Below are positions 24,355-31,229 of a stretch of DNA of 36,712 bases, piece after piece. How positions within the stretch are numbered: position 1 is the stretch's first letter; each line of letters opens with the position of its first letter. The stretch is from an uncultured Clostridia bacterium (GTDB lineage Bacteria > Bacillota > Clostridia > TANB77 > CAG-508), in contig CAKPLQ010000008.1 of the NCBI GenBank assembly GCA_934167685.1, positions 1 through 36,712 of the forward strand, written 5' to 3'. The notes under the pieces were generated by a model. It saw only the letters and a program-made list of their open reading frames with translations, was not told the origin of the DNA and searched no databases. A program made the position numbers and the translations under genes.

Positions 24355-25453
24355 ATGGATTTAGAAAAAATAGATAAAAATGCATCAATTATAAAATATT
24401 CAAAAACAGATAATGTTTTGAACGATATATGCTCAATAATAAATTCGGCTAGAGATTATGCATATCAATCCATAAATATTGCATTAGTAGAAAGAAATTG
24501 GTTAATTGGATATAGAATCGCCGAAGAAGAATTAAAAGGCGAAGGTAGAGCGGATTATGGTACAAAAATAATAAAAAAGCTATCAAAAGAATTGAAGGAA
24601 GAATATGGAAAAGGATTTGATTCAAGAAATTTATATTATTTTTTGAATTTTTACAAAACTTTTCCAAACATTTTGAACACACTGTGTTCAAAATCTAATA
24701 GATTGCTTTCTTGGAGTCATTATAGAACATTATTACAAGTATTTGACAAAGAAGCAAGAGAATGGTATGAAAATGAGGCATTAGGACAAACGTGGAGTGT
24801 AAGAACATTACAAAGAAATATTTCATCACAGTATTATTATAGATTATTGAAATCTCAAGTCAAAGAGCCAGTCATTGATGAAATGAAAAAAGTAAATGAA
24901 AATCAATATTTAATGAATAAATTAGAATTTGTAAAAAATCCTGTTATAGCTGAATTTTTAGGATATTCTTTATATGATAGTTTTACAGAAACAGAACTTG
25001 AATCTAGTATAATAAATAATTTACAAAAATTTTTAATGGAATTACGGAAAAGGATATGCTTTTGTTGCAAGACAACAACATATTCAAACAGAAAAAGAAG
25101 ATTATTATATAGATTTGGTATTTTACAATTATATATTAAAATGTTTTGTGTTGATTGATTTAAAAACTAAAAAAATAACTCATCAAGATGTTGGTCAAAT
25201 GGACATGTATGTTAGAATGTATGATGAATTAAAAAAAGCACCAGATGATAACCCAACAATAGGAATTGTATTATGTTCAGAAACTGATGAAGATATAGCA
25301 CGATACTCTGTTTTAAAAGGAAATGAGCAACTTTTTGCTTCGAAATATAAATTATATTTACCAACTGAAGATGAACTTAGAGCAGAAATAGAAAATCAAA
25401 AAACAATTTTTGAATTACAACAGCAAAATAAACAAGAGTTAGATAATAATTAG
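24355..25453 (+). pseudogene. YhcG/DUF1016-type PDDEXK nuclease, frameshifted
   Basis: The N-terminal DUF1016 region is intact (LVERNWLIGYRIAEEE, SRNLYYFLNFYKTFP, LLSWSHYRTLL). One extra base, apparently the C at 25045, shifts the frame. Removing it restores ELGKGYAFVARQQ and leads into the nuclease half. There IDLVFYN and VLIDLK supply the D...(D/E)xK residues, and THQDVGQMDMYV follows. Intact length would be about 365 residues. YhcG family proteins are accessory-genome nucleases often found near restriction or defence genes. Start ATG 24355 follows GGAGGTA. As read, the first frame ends at 25158 without the nuclease motif, and the second frame runs 25115-25453. Confidence 0.85.
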
Positions 25454-25660
25454 TTTTTGCAAAAATTGCGAAAATATTCTAGACAAAAAATGAATAATAT
25501 TGTAAAATTTAAAACATATAAAAGACAAATAACGATGTAGACAATGTCGCCAATTTGTCGCCAAATAAAAAATATTGATGGCTAAAATAAGTACAATAAA
25601 TACAAATAATATTGATATTTCAAAAACTGAAACATATTATAAATACTACAAAAACTCGAA
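25454..25660. other. Non-coding right end of the island with arm-type repeats
   Basis: This AT-rich stretch has no convincing gene. A 35-codon frame at 25578-25685 has no ribosome binding site and runs through the att core. It contains ATGTCGCCAA at 25544-25553 and TTTGTCGCCAAA at 25554-25565, matching the left-end repeats. Confidence 0.65.
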
Positions 25661-25679
25661 CATGTGGAAGCGGAAAGAA
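25661..25679 (+). repeat. Right attachment site (attR core)
   Basis: It is an exact copy of the 19 bp at 15982-16000, lying in the displaced native secA 3' end. Confidence 0.85.
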
Positions 25680-25710
25680 GTATAAGAATTGTTGTGGGAA
25701 GAACGCATAA
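25661..25710 (+). pseudogene. Displaced 3' end of the native secA gene
   Basis: In frame it reads CGSGKKYKNCCGKNA then TAA, against CGSGKKYKNCCGRNQ at the end of the present secA. It lacks the first CPC pair and any start. It is the tail separated from secA when the island entered, and it is followed by a good terminator. Confidence 0.85.
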
Positions 25711-25718
25711 AAATCACG

Positions 25719-25748
25719 GAGTTATGGAAACATAACTCTAAATTTTTT
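25719..25748 (+). terminator. Native secA terminator, now displaced
   Basis: GAGTTATG pairs with CATAACTC around a GAAA tetraloop, followed by TAAATTTTTT. It sits just behind the secA tail fragment. Confidence 0.8.
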
Positions 25749-25769
25749 GAAAAAATTACGAACAACCCT

Positions 25770-25820
25770 TTGACAAATCTTTAAAAAAATTATATAATAG
25801 TCAAGTTGGCAAAATGCCAA
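25770..25820 (+). promoter_or_regulatory. Consensus promoter and palindrome before the MATE-kinase gene
   Basis: TTGACA (25770-25775) and TATAAT (25793-25798) have a 17-bp spacer, the perfect consensus. TTGGCA-AAA-TGCCAA at 25806-25820 overlaps the expected transcription start and could be an operator. Confidence 0.8.
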
Positions 25821-25855
25821 AAAATAATAAAAAAGATAAAAGAAGGGAGAAAAGA

Positions 25856-27859
25856 ATGGAACAAGAAGAAAACATATTAGGAAAAGAAAAAATAGGAAAG
25901 CTAATCAAAAAATTCTCAATTCCTTGTATAATATCTATGTTGGTAAACTCGCTATATAATATAGTAGACCAGATATTTATAGGTCAAGGAGTAGGATATT
26001 TAGGAAATGGAGCTACAAATGTAGTATTCCCATTAGTAATGATATGCTTAGCATTCTCATTAATGTTTGGAGATGGAGCATCAGCATATCTAAGTTTAAA
26101 ATTAGGAGAAAAAAAGAAAAAAGAGGCAGAAGCAGGAATTGGTAATGGAATATTATTATCAGCAATAGTCTCAATAATATTCTGTATCGTAACACTTATA
26201 TTTTTACCAGTGTTTTTAAAAATATTTGGATGTACGGAAAACTTAAAAGAATATGCAATGGCATATGGAAAGATAATTGCAATAGGATTTCCATTCTCTA
26301 TGATAGGAACAACATTAAATTCAATCATTAGAGCAGATGGAAGCCCTAAATATTCAATGATAAGTATGGTAAGTGGAGCTATATTAAATACAATATTAGA
26401 CCCAATATTCATATTTGTATTCCATAAAGGTGTTGAAGGTGCTGCAATTGCAACAGTTATAAGTCAAATACTTACGTTTATATTAAATGTTGCTTATATA
26501 AAAAGATTTAAGTCAATTAAATTATCAAAAGAAAGCTTTAAACTAAAAGCAAATGTATGTAAAAAGGTTTCTACATTAGGAATAAGTAGTTTTATTACAC
26601 AAATGAGTATCGTATGTGTTATGACAGCTGAAAACAATTTATTAGGAAAATACGGAGCAGAAAGTGAATTTGGAGCAGAAATTCCAATAACAGTTTTAGG
26701 AATAGTAATGAAAATAAGCCAAATATTAAATAGCATAATAATTGGTATTGCAGCAGGAAGTCAACCAATATTTGGATACAATTATGGTGCAAGAAAATAT
26801 GATAGAGTAAAACAAACATTGAAAATTGTATTAGGTTCAAGTGTAGTAATAAGTACGATTGCATTTATACTATTCCAAACAATACCAGATAAATTAATAT
26901 TAATATTTGGTAGTGGTGATGAAAAATACATGGAATTCGCATGTTTAGCATTCAGAACATATTTGATGTTAACAATAGTAAATGGTATACAAATCCCATC
27001 AGGAATTTTCTTCCAAGCTATTGGAAAGAGCACAAAAAGTGCAATATTGTCACTTTCAAGACAAATTGTTATATTAATACCATCAATGATAATACTAAGT
27101 CATATATTTGGAATTATGGGAGTATTAAGTGCAGGACCTGTAGCTGACGGATTAGCATTTATTTTAGCATCAATACTCTTGATAAGAGAAGTAAAAGGAT
27201 TAAAGGCAAATGAGAATGTAAAAGAAGTTATAAAAGAAGAAACAAAATCAAATAATGTTGCTGATAAGCAAATAATAATTACAATTTCTAGAGAATATGG
27301 TTCAGGCGGAAGATATATTGGAAGATTAGTTGCCGAAAAATTAGGAATAAAATTATATGATAAAGAATTTGTTGAGAAGTTAGCTGAGGAAACAGGGTTG
27401 GCAGAAGAATATATAGAAAACAATGAACAAAAAAGAGATGCTTTATCAATACTTAATAATGGATATTATGCAGGCTTAAATAATTCTGATGATTTATTTA
27501 TTAAAGAATCTGAATTGATAAAAGAAGTTGCAGATAAAGAATCATGTGTAATAGTAGGAAGATGCGCTGACTTTATTTTAAAAGACAGAGAAAATGTGGT
27601 TAGTATCTTTGTTGCTAGTAGCATGGAAGATAAGATAAAAAGAGCAACTGAATTTTATAATTTAGATAAATTAAAAGCTGAAAAAGAAATTAATAGAATA
27701 AATAAATTAAGAGCAAATCATTATAAATATTATACAGAGAAAGAGTGGAAAGACCCTTCTAATTATGATATTTGTATTAATAGTGATGCAATTGGGGTAG
27801 AGAATGCTGCAAATTTAATTTGCAAAATTGTTAAAGAAAAAGAAGATGTCTTAGCTTAG
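25856..27859 (+). CDS. MATE-family efflux transporter fused to a cytidylate-kinase-like domain
   Basis: The start is the ATG at 25856, 6 nt after AAGGGAG (an upstream in-frame ATG at 25814 lies at the promoter palindrome). This gives 667 residues. Residues 1-445 are a MATE transporter with about 12 membrane segments (IPCIISMLVNSLYNIVDQIFIG, GSPKYSMISMVSGAILN, QPIFGYNYGA). A charged linker leads to residues about 470-667. That part starts IIITISREYGSGGRYIGR, the P-loop-like start of the cytidylate-kinase-2 family, with LYDKEFVEKLAEETGL and VIVGRCADFIL. MATE pumps export drugs or metabolites using ion gradients. The kinase-like part may sense or modify a nucleotide. It is convergent with the tsaC-like gene, overlapping it by 4 bp. 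Confidence 0.85.
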   Translation: MEQEENILGKEKIGKLIKKFSIPCIISMLVNSLYNIVDQIFIGQGVGYLGNGATNVVFPLVMICLAFSLMFGDGASAYLSLKLGEKKKKEAEAGIGNGILLSAIVSIIFCIVTLIFLPVFLKIFGCTENLKEYAMAYGKIIAIGFPFSMIGTTLNSIIRADGSPKYSMISMVSGAILNTILDPIFIFVFHKGVEGAAIATVISQILTFILNVAYIKRFKSIKLSKESFKLKANVCKKVSTLGISSFITQMSIVCVMTAENNLLGKYGAESEFGAEIPITVLGIVMKISQILNSIIIGIAAGSQPIFGYNYGARKYDRVKQTLKIVLGSSVVISTIAFILFQTIPDKLILIFGSGDEKYMEFACLAFRTYLMLTIVNGIQIPSGIFFQAIGKSTKSAILSLSRQIVILIPSMIILSHIFGIMGVLSAGPVADGLAFILASILLIREVKGLKANENVKEVIKEETKSNNVADKQIIITISREYGSGGRYIGRLVAEKLGIKLYDKEFVEKLAEETGLAEEYIENNEQKRDALSILNNGYYAGLNNSDDLFIKESELIKEVADKESCVIVGRCADFILKDRENVVSIFVASSMEDKIKRATEFYNLDKLKAEKEINRINKLRANHYKYYTEKEWKDPSNYDICINSDAIGVENAANLICKIVKEKEDVLA

Positions 27860-27875
27860 TAGGCTAAGGCATCTT
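27843..27875. terminator. Bidirectional terminator containing both convergent stop codons
   Basis: AAGATGTCTTAGC (27843-27855) pairs with GCTAAGGCATCTT (27863-27875) with one G-T wobble. The 7-nt loop holds the stop codons of both genes, and T-runs lie outside the stem on each strand. Confidence 0.75.
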
Positions 27876-28491
27876 TTACTGAATCTATATCTTTTTTGGA
27901 TATTGAACCTTGTCTTAAAATATGAATTTGACCATCAATTACTTTAACAATAGTAGATGCAAGACCAATTTTGCTTGGACCGTCATCAATAAAACAATCA
28001 ACTTTGGTATTAAAATCTTTCATAATATCTTCTACATTTGTCCCACTTGGCTTACCAGAAATGTTAGCACTTGGAGTTGCAATTGGAACTCCTGCATAAT
28101 CTATTAGTTTTAAGGCGATATTGTTTGCAGGCATACGAATGCCTATAGTATTAGAGCCGGCAGTTAAAATATCTGGTACAATTTCTTTTTTTTCTAAAAT
28201 AATTGTTAAAGGCCCAGGAAAGAATCTTTGGATTAGAGCATATTCCAAATCTGTAATATTTTTGGCAACAGTTTCAATCATATTAATGTTATTTACTAAC
28301 AGACTAATAGGCTTATTTAAAGGCCTTTGTTTGACACTATATAGTTTTTTTATGGCGTTTTTATCTAATCCATTAGTACCAATACCATAAACGGTTTCGG
28401 TAGGAAATATTACGAGTCCACCATTCTTAATTATTTTTGCGGGTTCGCCTAATTTTGTATAATTTGTATTATTTTTAAAATCTAAGTACAT
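27856..28491 (-). CDS. L-threonylcarbamoyladenylate synthase (TsaC/Sua5/YwlC family)
   Basis: The enzyme makes threonylcarbamoyl-AMP from threonine, bicarbonate and ATP, the first step of the t6A37 modification of ANN-decoding tRNAs. The 211-residue protein has the YrdC fold: PTETVYGIGTN (residues 31-41), KQRPLNKPISLLV, FFPGPLTIIL, GIRMPAN, TPSANISGKPSGT and STIVKV. It lacks the additional C-terminal Sua5 domain, so it is the short TsaC-type form. The start ATG at 28491 follows AAGAAGGA on this strand, and a -10-like TATAAT lies upstream. Its 3' end overlaps the MATE-kinase gene by 4 bp. Confidence 0.92.
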   Translation of the reverse strand: MYLDFKNNTNYTKLGEPAKIIKNGGLVIFPTETVYGIGTNGLDKNAIKKLYSVKQRPLNKPISLLVNNINMIETVAKNITDLEYALIQRFFPGPLTIILEKKEIVPDILTAGSNTIGIRMPANNIALKLIDYAGVPIATPSANISGKPSGTNVEDIMKDFNTKVDCFIDDGPSKIGLASTIVKVIDGQIHILRQGSISKKDIDSVKDALAY

Positions 28492-28550
28492 TTCAATCCT
28501 TCTTTCTTACAGAAATATTATACTCTCGGAAGTTTGGAAAAGCAATAGAT

Positions 28551-28579
28551 TTGAACTTTTTTGTAGAATATGGTATAAT
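28551..28579 (+). promoter_or_regulatory. Promoter of the 28606 gene
   Basis: TTGAAC at 28551-28556 and TATAAT at 28574-28579 have a 17-bp spacer. It is divergent from the tsaC-like gene. Confidence 0.7.
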
Positions 28580-28605
28580 ATGTGTATATGAGTGAGGTGG
28601 AGAAA

Positions 28606-29103
28606 ATGGATGAAATAAAAGATAGTTTAATAGAAAATGTAAAAATTTTGCTTTTATATGGTAATAAAAAAGTAGATGGAAAAGATAAAAATGGAAAAGT
28701 AGAAAGAATTTTTAAAGATAAAGATGATACAGCACATTATTATTATATGGAAGAATTTCTTAAAGAACATATGCAAGATGAGAAAGAGGTTCAAAATGTG
28801 TTGGTCGAAAAGCACGATGTTAATAGTGTTTTTTACGAAATTAAGAATATCGGGCATATTGTATTTGCAGAGAATACGTCGATTCCAACATATAAAACAG
28901 GAATTTTTTATATGCCAGATAAAATTACTCCTGAACAAAGAGAAACACTAAAAAAATTACAAAGTCAATTGATGAAAGAAAAATATGAAATTTTAGTTTT
29001 CTTAAATTTGCATAGAGATGAGAAAGGAATATTGACTGGTTTTCAGAAAAATGGAGACCCTCTTATTTTAGATGAATTTATGAAAGAAGAGCAAGAAAGA
29101 TAA
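28606..29103 (+). CDS. Unknown cytoplasmic protein of 165 residues
   Basis: The start is the ATG at 28606 behind GAGGTGGAG; a GTG at 28582 in frame overlaps the promoter region. The protein is hydrophilic and mixed alpha/beta. It opens with helix LIENVKILLLYG and a charged hairpin (KVDGKDKNGKVERIF). Strands IGHIVFAENTS, KTGIFYMPDK and YEILVFLNLHRDE follow, and the C-terminus ends LILDEFMKEEQER. There is no signal peptide, membrane segment or recognisable catalytic motif. It appears monocistronic. I do not recognise the family. Confidence 0.75.
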   Translation: MDEIKDSLIENVKILLLYGNKKVDGKDKNGKVERIFKDKDDTAHYYYMEEFLKEHMQDEKEVQNVLVEKHDVNSVFYEIKNIGHIVFAENTSIPTYKTGIFYMPDKITPEQRETLKKLQSQLMKEKYEILVFLNLHRDEKGILTGFQKNGDPLILDEFMKEEQER

Positions 29104-29138
29104 TTTTAGACATATATATTATCAAGAAGGTAATGTAT

Positions 29139-29255
29139 ATGTCTAAAAAAGAAATTTTAAAGTTCCAAATATTTAGCATTATATTTGTTAGTATTGTAGG
29201 AACTTTATTGCATTTAAAAACTAATAAGTTTAGACTCCTTTTATTAATGTTTTAG
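29139..29255 (+). pseudogene. N-terminal remnant of a DUF6512-like membrane protein
   Basis: A 38-codon frame runs from the ATG at 29139 (8 nt after AGAAGG). Its sequence MSKKEILKFQIFSIIFVSIVG then TLLHLKTNK resembles, from memory, the N-terminus of DUF6512 membrane proteins, which continue with a Trp-containing segment and several more helices. Here it diverges after LLH and stops. It probably marks a deletion junction beside the cotJ operon. Confidence 0.45.
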
Positions 29256-29256
29256 A

Positions 29257-29880
29257 TTAGTAAGTGCAATTATTTTGTTGCATATCTAAGCAATTTCCGT
29301 CGTTCATATAGAATTTTTTCTCTGCAAGTTTATCTTGAACACCTCTTAAAGCCTCACCAAATCTTTGGAAGTGAACAACTTCTCTTTCACGTAAGAATCG
29401 AAGAGGGTCTACTACATCTGGATTATCTCTACATAAATCTATTAATTTTTCATAAGTGGCACGTGCCTTTTGCTCAGCAGCTAAGTCCTCTTGAAGATTT
29501 GCAATAGCATCTCCTTTACAAGCTAAACAATTTGCATCAAATGGTACTCCAGCAGCTGATTGTGGATATACATCTACACCATGATCTGTATAATATGCAC
29601 TTAGACCTGCAGTTTCAATTTCTTCAATTGATGCATTTTTTGTTAATTGATGAACAATAGTGCCAACCATTTCTAGGTGAGCTAATTCTTCTGTACCAAT
29701 ATCATTTAAAATAGCTTTAGCTTTTTGATCTGGCATACCGAATCTTTGAGATAAATATCTAAGAGAGGCAGCAAGTTCGCCGTCTGGACCACCATATTGG
29801 CTAATAATAACTTTTGCAAGACGTGGGTCTGAGCATTTAATATTAATTGGATATTCTAAAACTTTATTATAAGTCCACAT
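29257..29880 (-). CDS. cotJC: Spore coat protein CotJC (manganese-catalase-like)
   Basis: The 207-residue protein of the CotJC family is related to dimanganese catalases. Visible features are the N-terminus MWTYNKVLEYPINIK and the ferritin-like four-helix metal ligands, including Glu in QYGGPDGELAASLRY, EELAHLEMVG and REREVVHFQRFGEAL. It is deposited in the inner spore coat with CotJA and CotJB and may detoxify peroxide. The start ATG at 29880 abuts the cotJB stop, so the two are coupled. It is the last gene of cotJABC on this strand. Confidence 0.93.
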   Translation of the reverse strand: MWTYNKVLEYPINIKCSDPRLAKVIISQYGGPDGELAASLRYLSQRFGMPDQKAKAILNDIGTEELAHLEMVGTIVHQLTKNASIEEIETAGLSAYYTDHGVDVYPQSAAGVPFDANCLACKGDAIANLQEDLAAEQKARATYEKLIDLCRDNPDVVDPLRFLREREVVHFQRFGEALRGVQDKLAEKKFYMNDGNCLDMQQNNCTY

Positions 29881-30231
29881 TTAAACAATTCCTCCTTCCC
29901 AAGGCCATGGTTCTTCAAGCCATCTCCATTTATTGCAAGGAAATTGGATTGTTAAAGGACCATAAACTTTTTGGTATTTGTCAGTTAATTCTCTATACTC
30001 TTTACAATATTTTCTGTGTAGGCAAAGAGCTCTTTCGTCATCTGGATGAGTGTCTAAATAAAGACCTAATTCAATTATAGCAAAATTTAAGCATTTGATA
30101 TTTTGCAACATTTCTTTTTGAGTTGGTCTACAGTCATCATTAAAAGACATATTTATAGTGTTTGTTGACATTGTATGCATAGAATTCATATTGTTCATAC
30201 AATTGCAGTTTCTATTTGTATCATTCATCAT
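29881..30231 (-). CDS. cotJB: Spore coat protein CotJB
   Basis: The 116-residue protein has the full CotJB domain in its C-terminal 80 residues: LKCLNFAIIELGLYLDTHP, ALCLHRKYCKEYRELTDKYQ, YGPLT and the Trp-rich end WRWLEEPWPWEGG. The N-terminus is an Asn/Met/Cys-rich extension of about 40 residues. The start overlaps the cotJA stop by 1 nt. It is needed together with CotJC for coat incorporation in known spore formers. Confidence 0.92.
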   Translation of the reverse strand: MMNDTNRNCNCMNNMNSMHTMSTNTINMSFNDDCRPTQKEMLQNIKCLNFAIIELGLYLDTHPDDERALCLHRKYCKEYRELTDKYQKVYGPLTIQFPCNKWRWLEEPWPWEGGIV

Positions 30232-30596
30232 TATTTATTACACCCCTCTCCGATAGTATTTGTTGCTTCTAAGAATTCGTTAACTCTCATAGATTGGCAA
30301 GGCATATAAGGACTTACTAATTCAGGGAAGATGGTTCCCATTTTTAAACCAACACAAGGTTTAAAGGTTTTATCCATGTATTGCCAAGGAACGTAACTTT
30401 GAGCTAACATAGGGTTTTCTGGGAATACACTCATTTCGTATTCTTCATCAAATCCACATTCACATTCGTCTGCAACATTCATTTCATAATTACAAGGACA
30501 AACATCATTACATTTGTCTTCTAGCATGTTATTTGCTGTATTGCAACATGCATTATTATTCATGCAACGGCATTTTTGGTATCTACGCGTAAACAT
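30231..30596 (-). CDS. cotJA: Spore coat protein CotJA
   Basis: The 121-residue protein has a C-terminal CotJA domain (LAQSYVPWQYMDKTFKP, GTIFPELVSPYMPCQSM). It is preceded by a Cys/Asn-rich N-terminal region of about 50 residues with many Cys (RCMNNNACCNTANN, CNDVCPCNY, ECECGF) that is longer than in Bacillus CotJA. The start ATG at 30596 follows AGGAGG. Upstream on this strand, TCATTTT and TATACAAT with a 15-nt gap resemble a sigma-E-type promoter, as expected for a mother-cell coat operon, but the match is approximate. Confidence 0.92.
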   Translation of the reverse strand: MFTRRYQKCRCMNNNACCNTANNMLEDKCNDVCPCNYEMNVADECECGFDEEYEMSVFPENPMLAQSYVPWQYMDKTFKPCVGLKMGTIFPELVSPYMPCQSMRVNEFLEATNTIGEGCNK

Positions 30597-30674
30597 ATTA
30601 ATCCTCCTTTTCTTGATTGTATATTACATAATATGACAAAAATGAAAAATTGTTAAAATTTTTTTGGAAAAGTA

Positions 30675-30703
30675 TTGACAATTGAAAATAAATAGGGTAT
30701 ACT
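30675..30703 (+). promoter_or_regulatory. Promoter of the tRNA operon
   Basis: TTGACA at 30675-30680 and TATACT at 30698-30703 have a 17-bp spacer, 34 bp before the first tRNA gene. Confidence 0.8.
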
Positions 30704-30737
30704 AAGAACTGCGTTGAGCAATAAAAAAATATCACAT

Positions 30738-30814
30738 GCTCCTATAGCTCAGTTGGTTAGAGCAACCGGCTCATAACCGGTAGGTCCTAGGTTCAAGTCC
30801 TAGTGGGAGCACCA
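30738..30814 (+). tRNA. tRNA with CAT anticodon (elongator Met, or Ile2)
   Basis: It forms a full cloverleaf with acceptor GCTCCTA/TGGGAGC, D-arm AGCTCAGTTGGTTAGAGC, anticodon stem ACCGG/CCGGT with loop CTCATAA (CAT at 30772-30774), T-arm GGTTCAAGTCC, and encoded CCA. The CTCATAA loop is also seen in lysidine-modified Ile2 tRNAs, so Met versus Ile2 is unresolved. Confidence 0.93.
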
Positions 30815-30845
30815 TTTTTTTTATTACATAAGTAATAAAAAATTT

Positions 30846-30931
30846 GGACAGGTGGCCGAGTGGCTAAAGGCGGCAGACTGTAAATCTGTTCTCATACGAG
30901 TACGAAGGTTCGAATCCTTCCCTGTCCACCA
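30846..30931 (+). tRNA. tRNA-Tyr (GTA)
   Basis: Perfect acceptor GGACAGG/CCTGTCC, anticodon loop CTGTAAA (GTA at 30880-30882), a long variable arm as expected for a class II tRNA, T-loop GTTCGAATCC and encoded CCA. It lies 31 nt after the first tRNA, in the same transcript. Confidence 0.95.
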
Positions 30932-30936
30932 TATCA

Positions 30937-30967
30937 AATCTTAGGGTTATAAATCCTAGGATTTTTT
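30937..30967 (+). terminator. Terminator of the tRNA operon
   Basis: AATCTTAGG and CCTAGGATT pair, apart from one mismatch, around a short loop, followed by TTTTTTT. Confidence 0.75.
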
Positions 30968-31020
30968 TGTATGTGCTAAAAGTAATAGTGACTAGAGCTT
31001 AAATAAAAAATATTTACAAA

Positions 31021-31063
31021 TTAGCACTCTGCTATTGACATTGCTAAAACAAAATGATATAAT
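31021..31063 (+). promoter_or_regulatory. clpB promoter with a CIRCE-like operator
   Basis: TTGACA (31035-31040) and TATAAT (31058-31063) have a 17-bp spacer. TTAGCACTC (31021-31029), then 9 nt, then CATTGCTAA (31039-31047), is a CIRCE site (perfect left arm, 7 of 9 right-arm matches) overlapping the -35. This implies HrcA repression of clpB. Confidence 0.75.
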
Positions 31064-31138
31064 AATAAATGTCAAAAGAGATATAATAAAAGAAAAAAGG
31101 CCGGGACGTAAGTTTTCGGTCTAAAAATGTATGAAAAA

Positions 31139-31169
31139 TGCACCGCAGAGAACCGGTCCCAAACGTGCA
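31139..31169. repeat. 31-nt palindromic repeat, unit 6, in the clpB leader
   Basis: Core AGAACCGGTCCC; the right arm is imperfect (ACGTGCA for CGGTGCA). It lies in the transcribed leader of clpB. Confidence 0.85.
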
Positions 31170-31180
31170 AAAACGAAAAA

Positions 31181-31211
31181 TGCACCGTTAAGAACCGGTC
31201 CCAACGGTGCA
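31181..31211. repeat. 31-nt palindromic repeat, unit 7, in the clpB leader
   Basis: Same orientation as unit 6, with intact TGCACCG/CGGTGCA arms. It ends 5 nt before the clpB ribosome binding site (AGGAGGG). Confidence 0.9.
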
Positions 31212-31229
31212 AAAAAGGAGGGAAATAGT

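Larger units (their letters stand above)
15982..25679 (+). mobile_element. Integrative island inserted into the 3' end of secA (about 9.7 kb)
   Basis: The region is bounded by 19-bp direct repeats derived from secA. The integrase gene lies next to the left border. TTTGTCGCCAA repeats lie inside both ends, and beyond the right border lie the displaced native secA tail (CGSGKKYKNCCGKNA then stop) and its terminator. All genes point the same way as secA. No relaxase, coupling protein, type IV secretion, phage structural or excisionase gene is visible, so it is a non-conjugative island. The integrase, the nucleotidyltransferase-like gene and the YhcG gene each carry a frame-breaking lesion, so it is probably fixed or decaying. 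The cargo is a set of odd effector-like proteins, four sharing a C-terminal tail. Confidence 0.85.

Noticed and set aside
25578..25685. 35-codon frame at the right end of the island
   Set aside because: It has no ribosome binding site and crosses the att core in a different frame from secA.
31131..31229. N-terminal extension of ClpB encoded by the repeats (NAPQRTGPKR and NAPLRTGPNG)
   Set aside because: The repeat units happen to be open in this frame, but AGGAGGG points to the ATG at 31230, which gives a normal ClpB N-terminus.
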